Made by a program: the position numbers and the translations under genes | Assembly (NCBI RefSeq): GCF_023716665.1 | Contig: NZ_CP071859.1 | Coordinates: 2,170,001-2,234,000, forward strand | From: Vibrio sp. SCSIO 43135 | Lineage (GTDB): Bacteria; Pseudomonadota; Gammaproteobacteria; Enterobacterales; Vibrionaceae | Length of the DNA: 64,000 nt | Direction: 5' to 3' | Shown: in pieces, positions 20,127 through 29,755 of the stretch | Position numbering within the stretch: the first letter of the stretch is position 1 | Layout: the number at the start of each line of letters is the position of its first letter | The notes under the pieces: generated by a model | The model's database searches: none | Seen by the model: the letters and a program-made list of their open reading frames with translations, nothing else | What the model was told of the DNA's origin: nothing

Positions 20127-22904
20127 GTGCACGTAAGCCCAAATGATACTAATCAATACCGCTACATTACGTTGGCTAATGGTTTACGAACCTTGTTGGT
20201 TCACGATCCCGATGCACAGAAGTCCGCAGCTGCTCTCGCGGTCAATGTTGGGCATTTTGATGATCCAAGTGACAGAGAAGGATTGGCGCATTACTTGGAA
20301 CACATGCTTTTTCTTGGCACAGAAAAGTACCCGAAGGTGGGCGAGTTTCAAAGCTTTATTAATCAACATGGTGGTAGCAACAACGCTTGGACCGGGACAG
20401 AGCATACCTGCTTCTTTTTCGATGTTTCTCCAAACGCTTTTTATAAAGCCCTAGATCGTTTTAGCCAATTCTTTACCGCGCCCCTGTTCAATGAAGAAGC
20501 GCTTGATAAAGAGCGTCAAGCCGTAGAGTCCGAATACAAACTTAAGCTCAATGACGACTCTCGACGTCTATACCAGGTTCATAAAGAACTGATTAATCCG
20601 TCTCACCCATTTTCTAAATTTTCAGTCGGCAACCTCGAAACACTAGGTGACCGTGACGGGCAGTCGATTCGAAGTGAAATCGTCCAGTTTCATCAGCAGC
20701 AATATTCTGCCGATTTAATGACACTAACATTAGTCGGAGAGCAACAACTTGATGAGCTAGAGCAATGGGCTAGCGAGCACTTCTCTTCCGTGGTCAACAA
20801 TCAGTTAGCAGGTAAGTCGATCGATGTAGAGTATTCTGCGCCATCCAGTACGGGTATCACTGTACATGTCGAGCCAGTCAAAGAGATCAGAAAACTCATC
20901 CTCGCATTCGCGATGCCAAGCGTCGACGACTACTACCAAACTAAACCACTCTCTTATTTAGCTAATCTACTAGGCTATGAAGGTGAAGGTAGCCTGATGC
21001 TCGCCTTGAAAGATCAAGGCTGGGTAACCTCTCTGTCTGCAGGCGGTGGGGTAAGCGGCAGTAATTACCGAGAATTTACCGTCAGCTGCGCGCTCACGGA
21101 GCAAGGGCTTGAGCACACCGACACCATTATTCAATCCGTATTCCATTATTTAGAGCTGATAAAGCAGCAGGGAATGGATGAGTGGCGATACAATGAGAAG
21201 CAAGCTGTGCTCGAGTCCGCTTTCCGTTTTCAGGAGCCAACACGACCGCTAGACCTTGCCAGCCACCTTGTTATTAACATGCAACATTACGCCAGTGAAG
21301 ACGTGGTATACGGCGACTACATGATGATCGAGTATGAAGAAGCGACCATTCGACGCTTCATGGATTACATGACAATTGATAATCTGCGTACAACCATCAT
21401 TGCTAAACATCAGCATTTTGACCAAATCGCTAAGTGGTATTCGACTCCCTATTCGGTCGCTCCGTTTAGCCAGCAACAAATTGACATTTATCGTAGCGAA
21501 AATAGTGACTTCCCATTAGCGCTGCCTCCAAAAAACCCATTTATTTGCTACGACCTCGATCCCCAGCCACTCGAATCTAACAGCGAGCTGCCAGAAGTGA
21601 TTGAAGAATTGGATGGTTTTACGCTTTGGCATCTACAAGATCATCAATTCAGGGTGCCTAAAGGCGTTATTTACGTTGCCATAGACAGCCCCCATTCTGT
21701 AGCAAACCCTCGAAACATAGTGAAGACGCGCCTGTGCGTAGAAATGTTCTTAGATTCTTTAATTAAGGAAACCTATCAGGCCGAAATCGCTGGGATGGGT
21801 TACAACATGTACGCCCATCAAGGTGGTGTGACTTTAACGATTTCTGGCTTTAGTCAGAAACAACCTGAGTTGATGAAAATGATTTTGCAGCGTTTCGCTG
21901 CACGCGAATTCAACAGCCAGCGTTTCGACTCAATAAAGCAACAGTTGTTACGCAGTTGGAATAATTCTGCGCAAGATCGTCCTATATCGCAGCTGTTCAA
22001 TGCTATGACCGGGATTTTACAACCCAATAACCCACCTTACCAAGACTTAATAGCCGCACTTGAAAGCATCGAAGTGAATGAACTCGCGGAGTTTGTAGAG
22101 AAGATCCTAGCTGAATTGCACGTCGAAATGTTCGTCTATGGTGATTGGCGTAAAGAAGACGCGCTTCAATTGGCTACGACTCTTAAGGACGCGCTACGAG
22201 TAAGTAATCAAAGTTACGAAGAGTCGCTACGCCCACTTGTCATGCTTGGCGAGAACGGTACTTTCCAGCGTGAAGTTCATTGCGATCAAGAAGATTCTGC
22301 TATTGTAGTCTACTACCAGTGTGAAGACATCGAGCCCAAAAGCATCGCGTTGTATTCACTGGCAAATCACCTCATGTCTGCGACGTTTTTCCACGAAATT
22401 CGTACCAAGCAGCAACTGGGTTATATGGTGGGAACTGGCAACATGCCGCTAAATCGCCACCCTGGTATTGTGCTTTATGTTCAGTCTCCAAATGCCGCGC
22501 CTTCAGATTTGATCAGCTCCATCGATGAGTTTCTCAATGCCTTCTATATGGTGCTGTTAGAGCTGAACGAATATCAGTGGCACAGCAGTAAGCGAGGACT
22601 GTGGAACCAGATTGCAACACCTGACTCGACGTTACGCGGTCGAGCTCAAAGGTTGTGGGTAGCAATCGGTAATAAAGACCACACTTTCGACCAGAAAGAA
22701 CGCGTTTTGGAAGAACTAAAACAACTCAGTCGTACAGACATGATCCGTTTCGTCGTCAACCAACTTAAACCTCGGACTGCTAACCGTTTGATCATGCATA
22801 CCCAAGGTAACGCACATCATGAATCGGCAGCCCTAGACCTAGGCCTAGAGATCGGTTCGATTGAAGAGTTCCAGCTCAGGCCAAAAGACGTTGACCTTGG
22901 TTAA
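20127..22904 (+). CDS. M16 (insulinase/pitrilysin) family zinc metallopeptidase
   Basis: A 925-residue protein of the pitrilysin/insulin-degrading enzyme class. The inverted zinc motif HxxEH (HYLEHMLFLGTEKYP) is near residue 58, with the downstream glutamate in AVESEYKLKLNDDSRR. Two active-like and inactive-like halves follow, as in pitrilysin. No signal peptide is seen, so it is probably cytoplasmic, unlike periplasmic E. coli PtrA. It starts at GTG 20127, six bases after CGGAGA. The substrate is unknown. A weak hairpin follows the stop. Confidence 0.92.
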   Translation: MHVSPNDTNQYRYITLANGLRTLLVHDPDAQKSAAALAVNVGHFDDPSDREGLAHYLEHMLFLGTEKYPKVGEFQSFINQHGGSNNAWTGTEHTCFFFDVSPNAFYKALDRFSQFFTAPLFNEEALDKERQAVESEYKLKLNDDSRRLYQVHKELINPSHPFSKFSVGNLETLGDRDGQSIRSEIVQFHQQQYSADLMTLTLVGEQQLDELEQWASEHFSSVVNNQLAGKSIDVEYSAPSSTGITVHVEPVKEIRKLILAFAMPSVDDYYQTKPLSYLANLLGYEGEGSLMLALKDQGWVTSLSAGGGVSGSNYREFTVSCALTEQGLEHTDTIIQSVFHYLELIKQQGMDEWRYNEKQAVLESAFRFQEPTRPLDLASHLVINMQHYASEDVVYGDYMMIEYEEATIRRFMDYMTIDNLRTTIIAKHQHFDQIAKWYSTPYSVAPFSQQQIDIYRSENSDFPLALPPKNPFICYDLDPQPLESNSELPEVIEELDGFTLWHLQDHQFRVPKGVIYVAIDSPHSVANPRNIVKTRLCVEMFLDSLIKETYQAEIAGMGYNMYAHQGGVTLTISGFSQKQPELMKMILQRFAAREFNSQRFDSIKQQLLRSWNNSAQDRPISQLFNAMTGILQPNNPPYQDLIAALESIEVNELAEFVEKILAELHVEMFVYGDWRKEDALQLATTLKDALRVSNQSYEESLRPLVMLGENGTFQREVHCDQEDSAIVVYYQCEDIEPKSIALYSLANHLMSATFFHEIRTKQQLGYMVGTGNMPLNRHPGIVLYVQSPNAAPSDLISSIDEFLNAFYMVLLELNEYQWHSSKRGLWNQIATPDSTLRGRAQRLWVAIGNKDHTFDQKERVLEELKQLSRTDMIRFVVNQLKPRTANRLIMHTQGNAHHESAALDLGLEIGSIEEFQLRPKDVDLG

Positions 22905-22969
22905 AAACAAACACGAGAACTAGGACAAGCAGCTTGAACTAAAACATTCCGTTTAATTTAAAAATAACA

Positions 22970-22990
22970 AAGGGAGTCGTTGGCTCCCTT
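22970..22990 (+). terminator. Possible terminator after the M16 peptidase gene
   Basis: AAGGGAG/CTCCCTT with a 7-base loop between two convergent genes. The following ATGCTTTT is a poor T tract, so efficiency is doubtful. Confidence 0.5.
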
Positions 22991-23033
22991 ATGCTTTTCC
23001 TAAACTCAAGTGATCAAACTAGACCGTCAACTT

Positions 23034-23630
23034 TTAGCCTTGTTCTGATTCCACAATGCGCTTTAAGCTATGAGGATGCAGTTTGATACATATTCCCTGC
23101 CACTTAAACGCAACAGTTGGGTTATTCAGCCGCTCCCCCTCTCCTTTAGGGCTAGACAGTTTCACTTTAACGCCCTGATCCGCCAAGTGATCCCAATGGG
23201 CATCAAGTTTAGGAAACTGAGCGCGAATTTCTGCTGAAAACTCTTCAGCAGTTGTAGCTTGGCTCGGAATAACAAATTCAACATGCTCCCAGCTCTGTTC
23301 TGGGTAGGTTTTTCCAGCCGCTGGGTAAGGTAGCTCTAAGCACTCTATCGACCACTTTCCCCAATGGAGCGGCTTATCAAAGGCCATCACAATGATCGGG
23401 CGGCCATTAATCGTTGCTTGCGATATCACCTCCCCCTCTTTTTGCCACTCTTGATGCGCCAGTTTCGCCAACTCAGAATCATTAATTCTCAAAGCAATAT
23501 GATCGGCTTGAAAATCGGTCAGATTAATATGCAAGAGTTCGGTTAAAGCTTGAATTTTATGCATAAAGCTATCAAGTTGAAGCTTCATCTGAGAAGGCAT
23601 AAGGTTAGCGTTGAGAAGTGCTTGAGGCAT
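23034..23630 (-). CDS. YecM family protein (VOC-fold)
   Basis: A 198-residue protein of the YecM family, a VOC-like fold of unknown biochemical role with a likely metal-binding pocket (FQADHIALRIND and WEHVEFVIPS supply conserved His/Glu). I start it at MPQALLNANL (23630); an in-frame start at 23702 would add a hydrophobic leader unlike the family. It is divergent from argS, a proximity also found in enterobacteria. No function is inferred. Confidence 0.82.
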   Translation of the reverse strand: MPQALLNANLMPSQMKLQLDSFMHKIQALTELLHINLTDFQADHIALRINDSELAKLAHQEWQKEGEVISQATINGRPIIVMAFDKPLHWGKWSIECLELPYPAAGKTYPEQSWEHVEFVIPSQATTAEEFSAEIRAQFPKLDAHWDHLADQGVKVKLSSPKGEGERLNNPTVAFKWQGICIKLHPHSLKRIVESEQG

Positions 23631-23854
23631 TTTTGATAATCCAAAACATTGATTTTTCCGCAATACTAACAAGATTAGGGTGAAAAGTAGAAAAATTCCC
23701 AATTAACTCCCTACAAGCATGTCGATAAAGTTGGTATTATGTGCGCCAATTTATGAACAAAATTCAGATATGCATATCGCTCTATGAGTGAATAAAATGC
23801 ATAGCTAACATTTCCCTAGTAATAAACAATTCCCAAGAATTGAAGGAAACGCGT

Positions 23855-25588
23855 GTGAATATCCAAGCACTTATTAATGACAAAGTATCTCAGGCTCTTG
23901 AAGCCGCCGGCGCACCAGCAGGAAGTCCTGCTGCAGTCCGACAATCTGCAAAGCCACAGTTTGGTGATTACCAAGCAAATGGAGTAATGGGTGTTGCTAA
24001 GAAGCTAGGTACAAATCCACGCGAGTTCGCACAAAAGGTATTGGACGTTCTAAACCTAGAAGGCATTGCAAGCAAAACTGAAATCGCTGGCCCTGGTTTT
24101 ATCAACATCTTCCTTAGCGAAGAGTTCCTGGCAAAGCAAGCCGATGCTGCACTTGCAGACTCACGTCTAGGCGTGGCGAAAGAGTCTGAAAAGACTATCG
24201 TTGCGGATTACTCTGCGCCTAACGTAGCGAAAGAAATGCACGTGGGCCACCTACGTTCTACTATCATCGGTGATGCCGTTGTTCGTACCCTTGAATTCCT
24301 TGGCCATAAAGTGATTCGTGCTAACCATATTGGTGACTGGGGTACTCAATTCGGCATGCTAATCGCTAACCTTGAGCGCGTACAACAAGAGTCTGGCGAA
24401 GTTTCAATGGAGCTATCAGACCTTGAAGCGTTTTACCGCGAATCTAAGAAGCTTTACGACGAAGATGAAGAGTTCGCAGTAAAAGCACGTGGCTACGTAG
24501 TAAAACTTCAAAGTGGTGACGAATACTGCGCAGAAATGTGGAAGAAGCTTGTCGATGTCACTATGGTTCAAAACCAGCGTAACTACGACCGCCTAAACGT
24601 ATCACTGACGCGTGATGATGTGATGGGTGAAAGCATGTACAACGACATGTTGCCAGGTATTGTTGCCGATCTTAAAGAAAAAGGTCTGGCACAAGAAGAT
24701 GATGGCGCACAAGTTGTTTTCCTAGATGAATACAAAAACAAAGACGGCGACCCTATGGGCGTTATCATCCAAAAACGTGATGGTGGCTTCCTATACACAA
24801 CCACTGATATTGCATGTGCGAAGTACCGCTACGAGCAATTTGGCGCAGACCGCGTATTGTACTTCATCGACTCTCGTCAACATCAACACCTAATGCAAGC
24901 TTGGACAATCGTTCGCAAAGCTGAGTACATCCCAGAGTCAGTCTCGCTTGAACACCATGCGTTCGGCATGATGCTAGGTAAAGATGGCAAACCATTTAAG
25001 ACTCGTGCAGGTGGTACGGTTCGCCTAGCGGATCTTCTAGATGAAGCAGAAGAGCGTGCAGCTAAGTTGATCGAATCTAAGAATTCATCACTTGATGCGG
25101 AAGAGAAAGCTAAGATTGCAAACACAGTAGCAATGGCAGCGGTTAAGTACGCGGATCTATCTAAGCACCGCACTACTGACTACGTGTTCGATTGGGATAA
25201 TATGCTAGCTTTTGAAGGCAACACCGCGCCTTACATGCAGTATGCATTCACTCGTGTATCTTCTATTTTCGCTAAAGCAGGCGTGTCTATGGACGAACTG
25301 CAAGGCGAAATTAAGATCACGGATGAAAAAGAGAAAGCACTTATCGCTAAACTGATGCAGTTCGAAGAAGCAGTTCAGTCTGTTGCTCGTGAAGGTCAAC
25401 CACACATCATGTGTAGCTACCTATTCGAACTAGCAGGTCAGTTCTCTAGCTTCTACGAAGCTTGTCCAATCCTAGTCGCTGAGGACGAAAGCGTTAAGCA
25501 AAGCCGCTTGAAACTGGCGGCATTAACCGCGAAGACGATTAAACAAGGCCTTTCTCTACTTGGTATTGATACGCTAGAGCGTATGTAA
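23855..25588 (+). CDS. argS: Arginyl-tRNA synthetase
   Basis: A class I synthetase of 577 residues charging tRNA-Arg. The N-terminal additional domain is present ([19 protein letters not shown]), followed by the HIGH-type motif ([16 protein letters not shown]) near residue 125, the region [12 protein letters not shown] in place of KMSKS, and a C-terminal helical anticodon-binding domain ending [10 protein letters not shown]. The start is GTG 23855, seven bases after AAGGAA; a TTG further upstream has no such site. It is a single gene with its own terminator. Confidence 0.97.
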   Translation: MNIQALINDKVSQALEAAGAPAGSPAAVRQSAKPQFGDYQANGVMGVAKKLGTNPREFAQKVLDVLNLEGIASKTEIAGPGFINIFLSEEFLAKQADAALADSRLGVAKESEKTIVADYSAPNVAKEMHVGHLRSTIIGDAVVRTLEFLGHKVIRANHIGDWGTQFGMLIANLERVQQESGEVSMELSDLEAFYRESKKLYDEDEEFAVKARGYVVKLQSGDEYCAEMWKKLVDVTMVQNQRNYDRLNVSLTRDDVMGESMYNDMLPGIVADLKEKGLAQEDDGAQVVFLDEYKNKDGDPMGVIIQKRDGGFLYTTTDIACAKYRYEQFGADRVLYFIDSRQHQHLMQAWTIVRKAEYIPESVSLEHHAFGMMLGKDGKPFKTRAGGTVRLADLLDEAEERAAKLIESKNSSLDAEEKAKIANTVAMAAVKYADLSKHRTTDYVFDWDNMLAFEGNTAPYMQYAFTRVSSIFAKAGVSMDELQGEIKITDEKEKALIAKLMQFEEAVQSVAREGQPHIMCSYLFELAGQFSSFYEACPILVAEDESVKQSRLKLAALTAKTIKQGLSLLGIDTLERM

Positions 25589-25609
25589 AGTGAGTCTGGA
25601 GCGATAAAG

Positions 25610-25645
25610 AAGGGTTGGCGTGAGAGCGTCAACCTTTTGTTTTAT
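25610..25645 (+). terminator. argS terminator
   Basis: An 11-bp stem, AAGGGTTGGCG with CGTCAACCTTT (two G-U pairs), 6-base loop, followed by TTGTTTTATT, 20 bases after the argS stop. Confidence 0.75.
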
Positions 25646-25686
25646 TGGGATATATACCCTGCACAATAATAGAATGGATTAGCACT

Positions 25687-26115
25687 ATGAGTTTTGAACT
25701 GCATCCGCAATTAGCAAAAGATACCAGTGTGATTGGTGAGTTTCCGCTATCCCTTGCTCTGCTGCATAAAGATAACGCCGTCCCTTGGGTTATTTTGGTA
25801 CCTAAACGTACTAACCTAAAAGAGCTTCACCATCTGCCAATGAAAGAGCAGCAGCAGTTTTTGATTGAATCTCAAGCCGTTAGCCAAGCATTGGAAGCCA
25901 CCTTCCGCCCAGATAAGCTAAACCTAGGTGCTCTTGGCAACATGGTGCCTCAACTGCACATTCACCACATAGCGCGCTTTACAGATGACGTCGCGTGGCC
26001 AGGGCCGGTTTGGGGAAATACTAACGGAGTATTCCGCTCTGAAGAAGAACAACGCGAAGTACTAACGCGAATTCAGAACGTACTTTCACTGAGCTCTCAA
26101 TTCCGTAAGCTCTAA
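25687..26115 (+). CDS. HIT domain protein
   Basis: A 142-residue histidine-triad nucleotide hydrolase/transferase family protein. The triad appears as PQLHIHHIARF near residue 90, with family segments VPWVILVPKRTNLKELHHL and LGALGNMVPQ. It starts at MSFELHPQL (25687), the form typical of the vibrio protein; the in-frame extension to 25645 overlaps the argS terminator. The cellular substrate is unknown. Confidence 0.88.
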   Translation: MSFELHPQLAKDTSVIGEFPLSLALLHKDNAVPWVILVPKRTNLKELHHLPMKEQQQFLIESQAVSQALEATFRPDKLNLGALGNMVPQLHIHHIARFTDDVAWPGPVWGNTNGVFRSEEEQREVLTRIQNVLSLSSQFRKL

Positions 26116-26136
26116 CCACCAAAAGATTAAGACGAC

Positions 26137-26167
26137 AAAAAGCCGCTGTTAAAACAGCGGCTTTTTT
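26137..26167. terminator. Bidirectional terminator between HIT gene and feoC
   Basis: AAAAAGCCGCTG...CAGCGGCTTTTTT forms a perfect stem with T tracts on both strands; it ends the plus-strand HIT gene and the minus-strand feo operon. Confidence 0.92.
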
Positions 26168-26186
26168 AAGCTAAGAGCCTAGGCGG

Positions 26187-26417
26187 CTACATTCTGACCG
26201 TAAGCGAAATAGCACCTGCGTGATTCACACAATACCTTATTCTCGTAATATGGTCGGATTTATTGGTATCAACCATTTTCGAGATAACACCTTTACGAAT
26301 CCATACCGACAGCATTGCATCCACGCCATCTTCACTAAGCGAAAATTTCTTCGCTAGCTCTTTTCTCGAAACAAATCCAGAGTGTTCAATGTAGCGCTTT
26401 AGCTCATTTAAGATCAT
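26187..26417 (-). CDS. feoC: FeoC, ferrous iron transport accessory protein
   Basis: A 76-residue winged-helix protein encoded after feoB. The helix-turn-helix segment is FVSRKELAKKFSLSEDGVDAMLSVWIRKG. It has a single cysteine (near residue 64), so it lacks the Cys cluster that binds an Fe-S centre in enterobacterial FeoC; Vibrio cholerae FeoC also lacks it and acts by binding FeoB. Overlaps the feoB stop by four bases. Confidence 0.92.
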   Translation of the reverse strand: MILNELKRYIEHSGFVSRKELAKKFSLSEDGVDAMLSVWIRKGVISKMVDTNKSDHITRIRYCVNHAGAISLTVRM

Positions 26418-28687
26418 GCCGTTTGTACCTCCAAGTCAGGCGCATTTTTCTTACCCGCGACTTTTAACATGCGAAGAACCACAAAGCCCGTACCAATCAC
26501 TGTCACAATGCATACCGAACTATAGATAGGATGTTCAGTGAAGTGAGTTACTTGGTTGTAAAGCGTTGCAGAACCATACGCTAACCCCATGGTCCAAGCG
26601 GCAATAAAACGCGCATACATTTGTCCAAACTCACGAACATATGCCCCCATTGCGGCTACACAAGGAGTGTATAGCAAGATAAAGATAAGATAAGCAAATG
26701 CTGCATTACCTGAGGCAAAATACCCTTTTAAGTTACCAAAAATTGACTCATCCACTTCAGACTCTTCAGCGAAAGCAGACTTATCTGTTAAATCACCAAC
26801 TTCTATCCCTAGAGGATCTGAGTAGCTTAAACCCGCTAGATTATCTGGAATCGTCATTACGGCTTCTTCTAAGCTCGCCATTAAGTCAAATTCAGCTTCT
26901 TCGCTTTCACTTGGTGCATATAGGCTGTTTAGCGTACCTACAACTGCTTCTTTAGCAAAAATACCTGTAATAATCCCTACTGTCGCTGGCCAGTTATCTC
27001 CATTTACACCAATCGGCTCAAACACAGGAGTCACAACTTGAGCAGCTTTAGACAATACTGAGTTTTCACTGTCTTCATTGCCAAATGAGCCATCTGTCCC
27101 GATTGAGTTGAAGAAGCTCAAAATTGCTACGACCACAACAATCGTTTTACCGGCACCAAGTACAAATCGTTTAAGTTTCTGCCAAGTCTTGATCATCACG
27201 TTTTGCAGTGTAGGTAACTCATAATCAGGCATCTCCATGATCAGGTGTTCACTAGAGCCAGGGTAAAGCGTGCTTTTCAAGATGAGGCCAGTGAAAACCG
27301 CAGCTAGGATTCCAAGTACATACAATGCGAAAACAACATTTTGCCCACTTTCAGGAAAGAACGCGGCAGCAAACAGGGCGTATACTGGAAGGCGAGCACC
27401 ACATGACATAAACGGCGCCATTGAGGCAGCGAGTTTACGCTCTCTTTCTTGATCCAATGTACGCGTTGCCATGATAGAAGGCACGTTACATCCAAAGCCG
27501 AGTACCAAAGGAACAAACGCCTTACCTGGCAAACCAATTTTTTGCATTACTTTATCCAGAACGAATGCCGCACGAGACATATAGCCTGAACTTTCTAGCA
27601 CTGCTAGGAATAGATATAAGCAAGCGATCACAGGGATAAAGGTCGCGACCGTTTGAACACCACCACCAATACCGTCTGCAATTAATGTTGATAGCCAAAT
27701 CGGCAAATGATCATCTAAAAGGTAGTGCCCGCCATCCACAAATACTGCACCAAAACTGATGTCAAAGAAGTCAATAAACGCGCCACCGACGTTTATGGCG
27801 AACATAAACATCAAGTACATGACAACAAAAAAGAAAGGAACACCAACCCACTTGTTTAAAATGACATTGTCTATTTTCTCAGACAATTTGTGAGTCAGCT
27901 TGCCTTCCATGCGACGAACTGCTTTACACTGTTCGTGTAGCAGCGTGTACTTGGTATCAGCTACTAATAGATCGACATCTATTCCCAGTTCATTAATTTG
28001 CTTTGACACCAATTCTCTTTCAGCTGATTTGAGTGCGTTGATGACTAGTCGATCATTTTCCAAAGCTCGAATTGCTAACGCACGCTCAGACGATTCTTGT
28101 CCTGCAAATAAAGGGGTAATTACTTCAAGCGCTCGTTCAAAAGCTTCACCATAGTCGAGAGAGAGTTCATCAAGCGTCACCCCTTGCACAATAGTCTTAT
28201 GCAATTGATCTTTGAAAGCGTTAACTTCTGCTTTTTTGTTTGCAGAAATGGCAAAGACTGGGCAACCGAGCAGTTTCTGTAGTGCTTTGATATCCAATAC
28301 TTGTCGGTCACGTTTCAGCGCATCCATCTTGTTGACCACCACAACCATTGGGCGACCAAGCTCGCGCAGCTGCAAAGTCATATATAGAGAGCGCTCAAGG
28401 CACGTAGCATCTACAACATTGACGATAAGATCTGCCGGGTGAGTTAAAACCGCTCTAGAAGCAATGGACTCATCAATACTGTTCGCATCGTTGCCACTGT
28501 CTAAGGCATAGATACCAGGCAGGTCTGTCAACGAGAAGTGATCGCCAGCATGAGTAAATGCACCTGTTTTCTTTTCAACCGTTACACCTGCCCAGTTACC
28601 TACTTGCTGCTTAGCGCCGGTGAGACCGTTGAATAAGGTCGTTTTTCCGCTGTTCGGGTTTCCTACCGTCAGTACTGTGTAGTTCAT
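26414..28687 (-). CDS. feoB: FeoB, ferrous iron transporter GTPase
   Basis: A 757-residue inner-membrane Fe2+ transporter. The N-terminal G domain has GNPNSGKTTLFN (G1), DLPGIYAL (G3) and VVNKMDAL (G4), then a GDI-like helical domain, and two Gate regions with conserved cysteines (VLGFGCNVPSIMATRT and PFMSCGARLPVYALFAAAFF). About ten membrane helices follow from residue 280. The length is standard. It overlaps feoA and feoC by four bases each. Confidence 0.97.
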   Translation of the reverse strand: MNYTVLTVGNPNSGKTTLFNGLTGAKQQVGNWAGVTVEKKTGAFTHAGDHFSLTDLPGIYALDSGNDANSIDESIASRAVLTHPADLIVNVVDATCLERSLYMTLQLRELGRPMVVVVNKMDALKRDRQVLDIKALQKLLGCPVFAISANKKAEVNAFKDQLHKTIVQGVTLDELSLDYGEAFERALEVITPLFAGQESSERALAIRALENDRLVINALKSAERELVSKQINELGIDVDLLVADTKYTLLHEQCKAVRRMEGKLTHKLSEKIDNVILNKWVGVPFFFVVMYLMFMFAINVGGAFIDFFDISFGAVFVDGGHYLLDDHLPIWLSTLIADGIGGGVQTVATFIPVIACLYLFLAVLESSGYMSRAAFVLDKVMQKIGLPGKAFVPLVLGFGCNVPSIMATRTLDQERERKLAASMAPFMSCGARLPVYALFAAAFFPESGQNVVFALYVLGILAAVFTGLILKSTLYPGSSEHLIMEMPDYELPTLQNVMIKTWQKLKRFVLGAGKTIVVVVAILSFFNSIGTDGSFGNEDSENSVLSKAAQVVTPVFEPIGVNGDNWPATVGIITGIFAKEAVVGTLNSLYAPSESEEAEFDLMASLEEAVMTIPDNLAGLSYSDPLGIEVGDLTDKSAFAEESEVDESIFGNLKGYFASGNAAFAYLIFILLYTPCVAAMGAYVREFGQMYARFIAAWTMGLAYGSATLYNQVTHFTEHPIYSSVCIVTVIGTGFVVLRMLKVAGKKNAPDLEVQTA

Positions 28688-28914
28688 GCTAACTTCTCCA
28701 CGTTCACTGCAGCTGCAATAGCTTCGCGTAAAGCCAGCGATACCCCACGTACTTCAAATTGCATCGGGTCCCCCATCGGAGCTCGTCGAATAAAGGTTAC
28801 TGAAGTATTAGGTAGAATCCCCATAACCATGAGTTTCTTTCTAACATCGCTTGCTAAGTTGTCGAATGAACGCACGACGGCGACATCTCCTGGGTTCAAC
28901 TCTGATAACTTCAT
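28684..28914 (-). CDS. feoA: FeoA, SH3-like partner of FeoB
   Basis: A 76-residue cytoplasmic protein with the FeoA SH3-like fold (LSELNPGDVAVVRSF, RRAPMGDPMQFEVRGVSLALR). It is first in the feoABC operon and needed for FeoB activity in Vibrio. Expected regulation is by iron (Fur) and oxygen, but no convincing operator is visible upstream. Confidence 0.95.
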   Translation of the reverse strand: MKLSELNPGDVAVVRSFDNLASDVRKKLMVMGILPNTSVTFIRRAPMGDPMQFEVRGVSLALREAIAAAVNVEKLA

Positions 28915-29177
28915 AAGTCCCTGCTCAAATCAAAAGTGGTAATGAGAAATATTTTTATTAACAATTGTGATTGTATCGATAAATACCCCTTCTAAATTTG
29001 TGTGAAATCAAAGTTTGCATAAATGAACACGTTGCTTTCGTAAAAATAAAGCTCGTTAAAAACGTCAATTAAACCAATAGACCCGACAATTACCTCCGCA
29101 TGGACATATACTTAAACCCAATCAAATATCGTGATTATCATTCCAAAACAGTAGGTTACGGGCAACTTCCAAAAACT
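28915..29177. other. feoA upstream region
   Basis: About 260 non-coding, AT-rich bases between feoA and the tfoR promoter. Partial Fur-like matches (TGAGAAATATTTTTA at 28943 and TGATTATCATT at 29132) reach only about 10 of 14 positions, so I do not assign a Fur box. No coding sequence is supported. Confidence 0.5.
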
Positions 29178-29213
29178 GTCGCTTTTCTTATGGGGATTTG
29201 TCGTTAATTTTAT
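29178..29213 (+). promoter_or_regulatory. Candidate TfoS operator: direct repeat upstream of tfoR
   Basis: GTCGCTTTTCTTAT (29178-29191) and GTCGTTAATTTTAT (29200-29213) match at 10 of 14 bases and start 22 bases apart, about two helical turns, as AraC-family half-sites usually do. They sit just upstream of where -35 would be for the -10 TATAGT at 29236-29241. Assignment to TfoS is inference from position. Confidence 0.4.
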
Positions 29214-29235
29214 AAGTAAAATAAGTCCAATATTT

Positions 29236-29241
29236 TATAGT
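29236..29241 (+). promoter_or_regulatory. Candidate -10 element of tfoR
   Basis: TATAGT with no good -35 hexamer 17 bases upstream, as expected for an activator-dependent promoter. It would start transcription near 29249. Confidence 0.45.
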
Positions 29242-29248
29242 TAATCAC

Positions 29249-29379
29249 GTCGAGAGGGTCATCCCCTCAAAACAGAATTCCAGAGGTGATATAGCAATGC
29301 TATATCACTCCGGCAGCAAGCGAAGGTGTCATTGGCACCCGTGGTATAGTCCCCCCGGCTATACCACGATATTTTTTTT
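29249..29379 (+). ncRNA. tfoR: TfoR-like chitin-induced small RNA
   Basis: A strongly structured transcript ending in a canonical terminator. Hairpins in order: GAG(A)GGG/CCCCTC near 29251-29268, a perfect 10-bp stem GTGATATAGC/GCTATATCAC at about 29287-29309, GGTG/CACC near 29325-29339, and a terminal 10-bp stem CGTGGTATAG/CTATACCACG (29340-29368) with loop TCCCCCCGG followed by eight T (29372-29379). In V. cholerae the 102-nt TfoR lies at this position, between feoA and tfoS, and activates tfoX translation under TfoS control. Identity rests on synteny and structure; the 5' end is uncertain by about 30 bases. Confidence 0.72.
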
Positions 29380-29755
29380 CTTATTCCCCACCCATCTAAG
29401 TAATCTCTCAATCACACCCTGTACAACCAAATTGAACTTTACTCTCTGCGTTTATCGAAGCGTTCACGTTGTTTCCATTTAAATCTGTACTTACCAAATA
29501 CAAATAGCCAGGTTTGCCATACAACGAGTGGTTGCTAGCACATCGAATGTTTAGCAGGTTCTAGCGAGCTATTACGTGTAGGGCTGTGAGTCGTTGTCGC
29601 ATCCGCAAACAATGTACCTAAAAGCGGCACAGACATCATAAGGATATCCGGGTATGAACAAGCCCAATATAAAAAGAGCGCGATAATCGTGCCGTTTTGG
29701 AGAGCAAGTAAATAAGAGAAGCGCTTTAGGACAAAGCGCTAGCATAAGGTAGAGT
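29380..29755. other. Intergenic region between tfoR and tfoS
   Basis: About 375 bases, non-coding as far as I can tell. A perfect 8-bp stem AGCGCTTT/AAAGCGCT with a 5-base loop (29720-29740) lies 16 bases after the tfoS stop and may end tfoS, though the minus strand has only a broken T tract after it. A 103-codon open frame on the minus strand overlapping the tfoS end has no family features and was not accepted. Confidence 0.5.

Noticed and set aside
28943-29142. Fur-box-like sequences upstream of feoA
   Set aside because: The best windows match only about 10 of 14 positions; AT-rich DNA makes this level common.
29249-29379. Structured RNA as Qrr, CsrB or GcvB
   Set aside because: No Qrr core, few GGA loop motifs, different hairpin order; the synteny with tfoS fits TfoR better.
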